A stretch of DNA of 9,836 nt from Chloroflexota bacterium (GTDB lineage: Bacteria; Chloroflexota; Limnocylindria; Limnocylindrales; CSP1-4), in contig PMJT01000245.1 in NCBI GenBank assembly GCA_003158495.1, positions 349 to 10,184 on the forward strand, given 5' to 3'. The translations under genes were made by a program, and so were the position numbers. The first letter of the stretch is position 1. Every line of letters starts with the position of its first letter. Positions 1 to 3,974 of the stretch are shown piece after piece. Below the pieces are notes generated by a model. It saw only the letters and a program-made list of their open reading frames with translations. It was not told the DNA's origin and ran no database searches.

Positions 1-707
1 ACGCCGACGAACATCTCCACGAATTCCGAGCCGGAGATCGAGAAGAAGGGCACTCCGGCCTCACCGGCGACGGCTCGGGCAAGCAGCGTCTTGCCGGTTC
101 CAGGAGGACCCACGAGCAGGACGCCACGCGGGATACGGGCGCCCAGGGAGTTGAACTTCTCGGGGTATTTCAGGAACTCCACGACCTCTTGAAGGTCCGT
201 TTTTGCTTCGTCGACCCCGGCGACGTCGGCAAAGGTGACTACGGTCTTGTTGCCCAGGAACATCCGAGCCCGGCTCTTGCCGAAGCTCATGGCCTGGTTG
301 TTGGTGCCCTGGGCCTGGCGCATGAAGAAGAAGATCAGCAGGACGACGAGGGCGACGGGGACGACCGTGCTGATCAACAGCACGATCCAGCCCGTGTCCG
401 CGGGCTTGTTGACGGTGTAGCTCATCTTGGCCCAGGACGCACCCGCCCAGGATTCGATTACGGCCGATTCGCCGCTCGCGGGCGAGTCGGATTGGACCGT
501 GTATTCCTGGCCTCCCTGGTCCGTCACCGTCAGCGTGGTGTCCTGACGCGTGATCGTGACCACGTTGCCGGCCTTGACGTCCTTCTCGAAGTCCGAGTAG
601 CTCTTGGGCTGGCTGGCCGACGGCTGGATGAGCGCATAGAGAAGCGCGGCTGTCGCGGCAACGAGAACGAGCATTACGATCCCGTTGCGCATGAAACGCG
701 TGTTCAA
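1..707 (-). CDS. ftsH: ATP-dependent zinc metalloprotease FtsH, N-terminal part (3' end outside window)
   Basis: Membrane-anchored AAA+ protease that degrades unassembled or damaged membrane proteins and some soluble regulators. About 235 residues are visible. Residues 10-28 form the first membrane segment, residues 30-105 a short extracytoplasmic domain, and residues 107-128 (ending LIFFFMRQ) the second membrane segment. The AAA domain starts around FADVAGVDEAK (159-169) and has the Walker A motif GPPGTGKT at 200-207. Walker B, the arginine fingers and the HExxH zinc site lie beyond the left edge. I place the start at TTG 707, not the in-frame ATG at 692. TTG gives the N-terminus MNTRFMRNG, the form expected of FtsH in related bacteria as I remember it, and a GGAGG at 720-724 lies 12 bases upstream; from the ATG that distance would be 27. 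The family assignment is secure; the start is probable. Confidence 0.95.
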   Translation of the reverse strand, partial: MNTRFMRNGIVMLVLVAATAALLYALIQPSASQPKSYSDFEKDVKAGNVVTITRQDTTLTVTDQGGQEYTVQSDSPASGESAVIESWAGASWAKMSYTVNKPADTGWIVLLISTVVPVALVVLLIFFFMRQAQGTNNQAMSFGKSRARMFLGNKTVVTFADVAGVDEAKTDLQEVVEFLKYPEKFNSLGARIPRGVLLVGPPGTGKTLLARAVAGEAGVPFFSISGSEFVEMFVG

Positions 708-761
708 GGTAAAGCGGAGCCTCCGGGTGTGGCGGTCGGTTCGAGGCCGAGCGGCCGCCGC

Positions 762-767
762 AGTATA
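762..767 (-). promoter_or_regulatory. possible -10 box for ftsH
   Basis: TATACT on the minus strand matches five of six bases of the sigma-70 type -10 consensus. It would start transcription near 755, leaving an untranslated leader of about 48 bases that holds the GGAGG before the TTG start. I see no good -35 element at the usual distance, so this is a weak call. Confidence 0.3.
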
Positions 768-966
768 CGCCCGAGGGTCTCGCGGCCTGCGTGGCACGAG
801 CCCCGGGAAGAACTCCGAGACTTGCCGGTCGCAAGCCGCGGGACGGGTTCACCTTTCAAGACTGCCGAAGGCGACCCCGAGTTCGGCTGAAATCTGGACC
901 GGCGCCGAAGTCCCGTGGTGTGGTACTGGGTCGGTCGTCGGGCGAACTGCCTGCTGACGCCCCGGC

Positions 967-983
967 AAGTCGACAATCGACTT
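967..983. repeat. inverted repeat, 7-base arms with a 3-base spacer
   Basis: AAGTCGA, CAA, TCGACTT is a perfect dyad, with two further pairs (GG/CC) beyond one mismatch on each side. It lies 68 bases downstream of the tRNA on the minus strand and about 200 bases upstream of the possible ftsH -10 box. It could be a protein-binding dyad or a second hairpin behind the tRNA. Nothing in the sequence decides between these. Confidence 0.4.
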
Positions 984-1012
984 ACCGCCTCCGCCGGCGT
1001 ATCCGACAAATG

Positions 1013-1042
1013 GCACGGCCCGAGCGCCGCCCGGGCCGTTGC
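1013..1042 (-). terminator. hairpin downstream of the tRNA, likely terminator
   Basis: ACGGCCCG and CGGGCCGT form a perfect 8-base stem with a 9-base loop, extended by a GC/GC pair across one bulged base. Read on the minus strand it begins 9 bases after the encoded CCA of the tRNA and is followed by CCATTTGTC, so the U-tract is poor. Its position just behind an RNA gene fits termination of the tRNA transcript. Confidence 0.5.
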
Positions 1043-1050
1043 TAAGATCC

Positions 1051-1125
1051 TGGTAGCTGGGGTTGGATTTGAACCAACGACCTAGCGATTATGAGCCGCT
1101 TGCTCTGCCACTGAGCTACCCAGCC
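1051..1125 (-). tRNA. tRNA with CAU anticodon, probably elongator tRNA-Met
   Basis: The whole 75-base cloverleaf can be drawn. The acceptor stem GGCTGGG pairs with CCCAGCT (first pair G-U), the D stem is GCTC/GAGC, the anticodon stem AGCGG/TCGCT has loop CTCATAA, the T stem is GTTGG/CCAAC with loop TTCAAAT, and discriminator A and an encoded CCA end the gene at 1051. The anticodon CAU is at 1091-1093. It is not initiator tRNA, because the three G-C pairs at the base of the anticodon stem are absent. A CAU anticodon also occurs in tRNA-Ile2, which TilS modifies to lysidine, and the loop fits both. The acceptor pairs T4-A69 and G5-C68 differ from the C-G pairs TilS favours in E. coli, so I lean to elongator Met. 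Confidence 0.93.
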
Positions 1126-1135
1126 TCGACGGCGT

Positions 1136-1165
1136 AGTGTAGCGGATCGATCTGTACCGGGCCAA
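1136..1165 (-). promoter_or_regulatory. promoter of the tRNA gene
   Basis: Minus-strand -35 TTGGCC (1160-1165) and -10 TACACT (1136-1141) are 18 bases apart, and each matches four of six consensus bases. The -10 box ends 10 bases before the mature 5' end of the tRNA, so transcription would begin a few bases upstream, as expected for a tRNA with a short leader removed by RNase P. Confidence 0.5.
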
Positions 1166-1176
1166 ACGCCAGCCAA

Positions 1177-1197
1177 GGGCGGCAGCGTTCGCCGCCC
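1177..1197 (-). terminator. hairpin after the LLM oxidoreductase gene
   Basis: GGGCGGC and GCCGCCC form a perfect 7-base stem with a 7-base loop. On the minus strand it begins 16 bases after the stop codon of the oxidoreductase, and the tRNA promoter follows it directly. Only TT follows the stem, so it is a GC-rich hairpin without a real U-tract. It would separate the two transcription units. Confidence 0.5.
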
Positions 1198-1213
1198 CGT
1201 AGCTGCCCGCACC

Positions 1214-2149
1214 TCAGCCTCGGTCGAGAAGTTCCAGGATCGGAGCAAAGGCGGCGATCGACTCGACCGTGATCGGGTCCACGACCAGTTGGACTTCCCT
1301 GACCCCGGCACGGGCATAGGCCCGCAGTTCCTCTGCCACGATCTCGGGATCGCCCCTGAGCGGGTTAGGCGTCCTGTCCGTGTAGCCGTCACCCTGGCGA
1401 CGGCCCGATCCGCCGGACATCCGCACAAATACACACACCGTGGCTTCGACGGCCGACGGATCTCGCCCGACCTTCACGCACGCGGCATCGACCTTCGCGC
1501 GGAGCGCAGGCACGCCGGCCGGGCTGTTGCCCGTGTCCGTGTGCCAGACGTTCCATGACTGGACGTACGGCAGAGTGATGTCGAGCATCCGCTCGCCCAC
1601 CGACCCGATCATGATCGGCGGGCCGCCCGGCCGTGAGCGGGGCACCAGCTCGCAGTCGCGTGCGCTGAAGTATTCGCCCTCGAAGTCGATGGCGCCCTCC
1701 TGCAAGAGCGTCCGTATGATCGTGAACGCCTCGGCAAACCGCGAGATACGGTTGTCGTAGGGCACGCCGTAGCTGCGGAACTCGACTTCGTTCCAGCCCG
1801 CCCCGAGCCCCAGGACGAGGCGGCGTCCGGAGATCTCGTCGACCGTGGCCGCCTTCTTGGCCAGGACGGCCGGGTTGTAGAAGCCGACGGGCGTGACAAG
1901 CGGGCCGATGGTGATACGGGAGGTGATCGCCGCGGCCGCTGCAAGGAGCGACCAGGCGTCCCACGGCGCGTCGACGGACCTATCCTCCATCCGATAGAGG
2001 AAGTGGTCGCCGACCCAGAGCGAGTCGAAGCCCGCTTCCTCGGCCGTCCTGATCATGGTGCCGAGTTCCGGCCACCGAACCGGCCGCTCGATCTCGGGCA
2101 TCTGGACGCCGACCCTGAGCGGACGGCGCGAATTCGACGCTGAACTCAT
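1214..2149 (-). CDS. LLM class (luciferase-like) flavin/F420-dependent oxidoreductase
   Basis: A 311-residue protein with the bacterial luciferase-like TIM-barrel fold, the usual length for a single-domain F420- or FMN-dependent member. Visible family marks are the first strand LRVGVQMPE (11-19), AEEAGFDSLWVGDHF (36-50), the strand ITIGPLVTPVGFYNPAVLAKKAATVD (79-104; cofactor-contacting region in the family), the signature LGLGAGWNEVEF (113-124) and the late strand GGPPIMIGS (175-183). Substrate cannot be read from the sequence. F420 rather than FMN is an inference from the GWNEVEF type and the GC-rich lineage; no F420 synthesis gene is in the window. It stands alone, with a hairpin behind it and its own -10 box in front. 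The ATG at 2149 has no ribosome binding site and lies six bases after TACGAT, so translation may be leaderless. Confidence 0.9.
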   Translation of the reverse strand: MSSASNSRRPLRVGVQMPEIERPVRWPELGTMIRTAEEAGFDSLWVGDHFLYRMEDRSVDAPWDAWSLLAAAAAITSRITIGPLVTPVGFYNPAVLAKKAATVDEISGRRLVLGLGAGWNEVEFRSYGVPYDNRISRFAEAFTIIRTLLQEGAIDFEGEYFSARDCELVPRSRPGGPPIMIGSVGERMLDITLPYVQSWNVWHTDTGNSPAGVPALRAKVDAACVKVGRDPSAVEATVCVFVRMSGGSGRRQGDGYTDRTPNPLRGDPEIVAEELRAYARAGVREVQLVVDPITVESIAAFAPILELLDRG

Positions 2150-2155
2150 GACCGG

Positions 2156-2161
2156 ATCGTA
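2156..2161 (-). promoter_or_regulatory. -10 box six bases before the ATG of the LLM gene
   Basis: TACGAT on the minus strand, then six bases (ccggtc), then the ATG at 2149. Transcription starting 7 bases after the box would begin at the A of the ATG, giving a leaderless mRNA; no ribosome binding site is visible. The same TACGAT and six-base spacing precede the FtsB-like gene at 3866. No -35 element is visible here: the expected place is GC-only sequence next to a small CGGGC/GCCCG dyad at 2180-2194. Confidence 0.4.
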
Positions 2162-2238
2162 GCGCGTCGATGCGAGCAGCGGGCTAGTGGCCCGGTGCGC
2201 AGCTGGAACAAGCGGCTCGTCAGCGCCAGTGTCGGTGG

Positions 2239-2260
2239 CGGAGCGATGGATTCGCCTCCG
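2239..2260 (-). terminator. imperfect hairpin after the small membrane-protein operon
   Basis: CGGA plus GCGA on one arm pair with TCGC plus TCCG on the other across one bulged base, with a 5-base loop. It lies about 38 bases after the stop codon at 2298. No U-tract follows. Its place between a 3' end and the next gene's promoter is what makes it a candidate. Confidence 0.25.
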
Positions 2261-2283
2261 GGGGTCTACGGCAGGACGCGGCG

Positions 2284-2295
2284 GCAGAGCTCTGC
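2284..2295. repeat. 12-base perfect palindrome GCAGAGCTCTGC
   Basis: A perfect palindrome without spacer that begins two bases after the stop codon of the minus-strand gene ending at 2298. As RNA it could form only a 4-base stem with an AGCT loop. A perfect 12-base palindrome can be a protein-binding site or a restriction/methylation target (it contains GAGCTC). I cannot assign a role. Confidence 0.35.
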
Positions 2296-2297
2296 GA

Positions 2298-2717
2298 TCA
2301 CGGGATGACCTTGCCGGACTGCGTCGTCTTGATGGTGATCGGCTTCTGGGGCGGAGCGGCGACCGTGGTCACGATCGTGACCGGCTTTGGGGCGGCCGGA
2401 TCGATGACTTTGGCGCCCGGAGGCGCCGTCTGGCCGGGCTGAAGCTGGACATACTGGACCGGCCGCTGAACCGCGTTCGAACCTCCCGCCGGTCCGGAGA
2501 CCGCGTTGCCGGCGCCTGCCGGTGGCAGAACCACTGCCCGGGGAGGCAGCACGATAACCGCCGCCAGCGCCGAGAACGCGGCCAGGCCGGCCGCGCCCAG
2601 GGCGAGCCGCATCGGTCGGGGATCCGGCTTGGACTTGGGGGTGTGGGGGTTCTTGGGCGTGGGCGTGCTGCTTGTCGGGGGGAACGGCAGCGGCGCTGGG
2701 AGTGTCTGGTCGTTCAT
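2298..2717 (-). CDS. small proline-rich single-pass membrane protein, second gene of a coupled pair
   Basis: I do not recognise this 139-residue protein. Residues 1-36 are rich in proline, threonine and lysine (PLPFPPTSSTPTPKNPHTPK) and should be cytoplasmic; residues 37-57 are one hydrophobic membrane segment (LALGAAGLAAFSALAAVIVL); the rest is a tail rich in proline, valine and threonine that ends KPITIKTTQSGKVIP. There is no cysteine, so no lipoprotein or haem-binding motif. The ATG at 2717 overlaps the TGA of the gene before it (TGATG), so it is probably translated by re-initiation; the nearest GGAG lies 10 bases upstream. The tail resembles that of its partner in composition (runs of alternating V/T/I with P and Q), which suggests related roles at the cell surface. 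The longer open frame running upstream to 3305 is not used, because it would cross the partner gene. Confidence 0.7.
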   Translation of the reverse strand: MNDQTLPAPLPFPPTSSTPTPKNPHTPKSKPDPRPMRLALGAAGLAAFSALAAVIVLPPRAVVLPPAGAGNAVSGPAGGSNAVQRPVQYVQLQPGQTAPPGAKVIDPAAPKPVTIVTTVAAPPQKPITIKTTQSGKVIP

Positions 2718-3019
2718 CAGTTGTCGGCTCCACCGTCGTCGCCACCGACACTCGGGACTACGACGTGGATGACCGGCGGCGGCCCGGCGGGCGGTTGCGT
2801 CTGCGTGACATTCACCACCTGCGGCGACGGAACCGGATTGACGTAGACGATCTCTGGGCCGAGTGTCGCACTCGGAGTGGCGCTGACTCCCGCCGATTGT
2901 GAACTCGCCTGAACAGCCTGTTGCGCCGTCGAATAGCCCTGGATGAAGAGGGCTCCGGCCACCGTGGCGACGGTGACCAGAGCGGCGATGCCAACCCCCA
3001 GGCGATGGATCGAATTCAT
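2717..3019 (-). CDS. small single-pass membrane protein, first gene of a coupled pair
   Basis: An unrecognised 100-residue protein. Residues 1-6 (MNSIHR) are short and basic, residues 8-27 (VGIAALVTVATVAGALFIQG) are a membrane segment or uncleaved signal anchor, and residues 28-100 form an extracytoplasmic tail rich in Q, S, P and V that ends in the acidic GGDDGGADN. The start is ATG 3019, because AGGAG at 3026-3030 stands six bases upstream; the upstream in-frame ATG at 3073 lacks such a site. Its TGA overlaps the next ATG in TGATG, so the two proteins are probably made in similar amounts and may interact. Length and topology would fit a small assembly factor or an anchor, but no conserved motif supports a function. 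Confidence 0.75.
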   Translation of the reverse strand: MNSIHRLGVGIAALVTVATVAGALFIQGYSTAQQAVQASSQSAGVSATPSATLGPEIVYVNPVPSPQVVNVTQTQPPAGPPPVIHVVVPSVGGDDGGADN

Positions 3020-3025
3020 CGCGGT

Positions 3026-3030
3026 CTCCT
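3026..3030 (-). promoter_or_regulatory. ribosome binding site of the small membrane-protein pair
   Basis: AGGAG, six bases before ATG 3019 on the minus strand. It decides the start against the longer in-frame alternative at 3073 and shows that this operon uses a Shine-Dalgarno leader, unlike the two genes that appear leaderless. Confidence 0.7.
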
Positions 3031-3203
3031 GGTCTTCGATACCGGCGGCTCGCGTCGTGGGTCCGATGGACATGCCGGCCGCCCGGTTGTCCCGAATCTG
3101 AAGCCCGCAAGTGAAACGACCGTGAACCGGCGGAGGAGGCCGGGTGGATATTGCGTGGAGCCCGGGTGAGCTTCCATTTCACGCCGACGTCGTCCCAGCG
3201 AAT

Positions 3204-3225
3204 GAACCAGTTCGAGACCTGGTTC
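3204..3225. repeat. 22-base dyad, GAACCAG and CTGGTTC
   Basis: Perfect 7-base arms separated by 8 bases, total 22. One arm extends into GAACCAGTTC, which is itself a GAAC/GTTC dyad with a 2-base gap, so three GAAC-type half-sites lie together. The spacing is that of a helix-turn-helix dimer site, and it is 185 bases upstream of the small membrane-protein operon. It could equally be an RNA hairpin. Confidence 0.45.
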
Positions 3226-3336
3226 GGCATCGTCTCTCGTCCAGCCATCCGCCGCGGCAGCGTTCGATCGGTCATGGAACTCGTCGCGATGATTGCCGCC
3301 CTCACAGCGCATGGAACGAGGACTCAACGCCCATGC

Positions 3337-3360
3337 TCTGGGTCAAAACCGCTGACCAGA
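3337..3360 (-). terminator. bulged hairpin after the FtsB-like gene
   Basis: TCTGG(G)TCA and TGACCAGA pair over eight bases with one bulged G and a 7-base loop. It lies 48 bases after the stop codon of the minus-strand FtsB-like gene. There is no U-tract. The same GGTCA word recurs in the palindrome GTCAGCTGAC (3378-3387), so a pair of binding sites is an alternative reading. Confidence 0.3.
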
Positions 3361-3407
3361 TCCTGGCGAACGCGGTGGTCAGCTGACAGGGATCGACGAA
3401 TCGGACG

Positions 3408-3866
3408 CTAGGGCTGCGAACCGAAGAGCGCCTTCAGCCAAGAGTCGAGCGGGCTGCCGCCCTGGGCCGGCGCATCCGGCTTGATGGCGGCGGAACCCGG
3501 CGCGTTCGAGGGCAGTGGCGCCGCCTTCGGATCGATCGTGAACGGGATCTCGCGTGGCGAGCCGAGCAAGTATCCACGAGCCATCTGCGCAACGAACGCC
3601 GGCTGCTTGATCAGCTGGAGCTCCTGCTCGAGCGACGCGACGTCGCGGGCCTCCGCGGCGTTGCGGGCCCGCATCTGGTCGGCCTGGCTGGCGGCCGATG
3701 CCGCCTCCCCTACCTGGCGGGCAAAGACACCGACGAACCACAGTGCCACGAGGCCGCCGACGAGCAGAGCAAGCCGGCGCGTGGTTATCGGAAGTCGCGG
3801 GGCCGACGCGGACGACGGCGCGGCCACAGCAGTCTCTTCGGGCACCTCGGCGTCGCGTCCGTACAT
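3408..3866 (-). CDS. FtsB/DivIC-like septum formation initiator protein
   Basis: A 152-residue bitopic membrane protein. It has a cytoplasmic N-terminus of about 30 residues, a membrane segment at 31-49 (RLALLVGGLVALWFVGVFA), an alanine/glutamate-rich coiled coil at about 52-88 (EARDVASLEQELQLIKQ), then FVAQMARGYLLGSPREIPFTI (91-111). That last stretch is the usual end of FtsB/DivIC proteins, where the coiled coil meets a short conserved segment before the start of the extracytoplasmic domain. In the family such proteins bridge FtsL and FtsQ/DivIB in the divisome. The tail (112-152) is low in complexity and ends DSWLKALFGSQP. ATG 3866 is the only usual start before an upstream in-frame TGA. 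It has no ribosome binding site and lies six bases after a -10 box, so its mRNA is probably leaderless. FtsL is the main alternative. Confidence 0.65.
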   Translation of the reverse strand: MYGRDAEVPEETAVAAPSSASAPRLPITTRRLALLVGGLVALWFVGVFARQVGEAASAASQADQMRARNAAEARDVASLEQELQLIKQPAFVAQMARGYLLGSPREIPFTIDPKAAPLPSNAPGSAAIKPDAPAQGGSPLDSWLKALFGSQP

Positions 3867-3872
3867 TCCAGA

Positions 3873-3901
3873 ATCGTAGCTTTCGGCAGCTGACGTGTCA
3901 A
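3873..3901 (-). promoter_or_regulatory. promoter of the FtsB-like gene, predicted leaderless
   Basis: Minus-strand -35 TTGACA (3896-3901, perfect), a 17-base spacer, and -10 TACGAT (3873-3878), then six bases and the ATG at 3866. This is the best promoter in the window. The expected start of transcription, seven bases after the -10 box, is the A of the start codon. Confidence 0.7.
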
Positions 3902-3925
3902 TGCCGGTTCACGCTTGCAGAACAC

Positions 3926-3934
3926 TGATACACT
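3926..3934 (+). promoter_or_regulatory. extended -10 promoter of the mrfA-mrfB operon
   Basis: TGATACACT is an extended -10 element (TG, one base, TACACT), the same hexamer as in the tRNA promoter. Candidate -35 words are TTCACG at 3908-3913 (15-base spacer) or GGTTCA at 3906-3911 (17-base spacer). Transcription would begin near 3941 and leave a leader of about 34 bases with the ribosome binding site GAGG at 3965-3968. It stands back to back with the promoter of the FtsB-like gene, and the two -35 regions are only a few bases apart. Confidence 0.4.
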
Positions 3935-3974
3935 GGCCGCATATTTCGCACGGACGTTCGGTTTGAGGTGCACG

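Larger units (their letters stand above)
708..1050. other. 343-base gap between ftsH and the tRNA gene
   Basis: No convincing gene. The open frames across it (for example minus-strand 704-1009 and plus-strand 685-957) have arginine/serine-rich translations typical of frame shadows, with no recognisable domain. It holds the ftsH ribosome binding site (720-724), a possible ftsH -10 box (762-767), a perfect 7-base inverted repeat (967-983) and the hairpin after the tRNA (1013-1042). The tilS and hpt genes that often sit beside ftsH in other bacteria are not here. Confidence 0.6.
3020..3407. other. 388-base gap with dyads between the small membrane pair and the FtsB-like gene
   Basis: No confident gene. 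It holds the ribosome binding site at 3026-3030, a 7-base inverted repeat at 3204-3225, a bulged hairpin at 3337-3360 and a 10-base palindrome GTCAGCTGAC at 3378-3387. One minus-strand stretch (about 3272 down to 3160) has G or C in nearly every third codon position and no stop, but the open frame runs on into the next gene in the wrong frame, so I do not call it. Another minus-strand frame (3327-3016) ends in ATGA on the next start codon but has poor codon statistics. Confidence 0.5.

Noticed and set aside
61..852. 263-codon open frame on the minus strand
   Set aside because: It runs over the ftsH coding region in another frame; its translation is rich in Arg/Gly/Pro with no domain, whereas the overlapping frame is unmistakable FtsH.
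704..1009. 101-codon open frame upstream of ftsH on the minus strand
   Set aside because: Arg/Ser-rich translation without domain or ribosome binding site; it also runs into the ftsH start in a different frame.
2298..3305. 335-codon minus-strand frame as a single long protein
   Set aside because: Its 5' two thirds would overlap the 100-residue membrane protein, which has its own ribosome binding site and a TGATG junction; only the last 139 codons look real.
3016..3327. 103-codon minus-strand frame that ends in ATGA on the start of the small membrane-protein gene
   Set aside because: The ATGA overlap is attractive, but G/C at third positions is far below that of real genes here and the translation has no recognisable fold; the overlap is likely chance.
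3915..3974. Longer helicase start at TTG 3915
   Set aside because: The 20 extra residues lie partly upstream of the predicted transcription start; ATG 3975 has a well-spaced GAGG.
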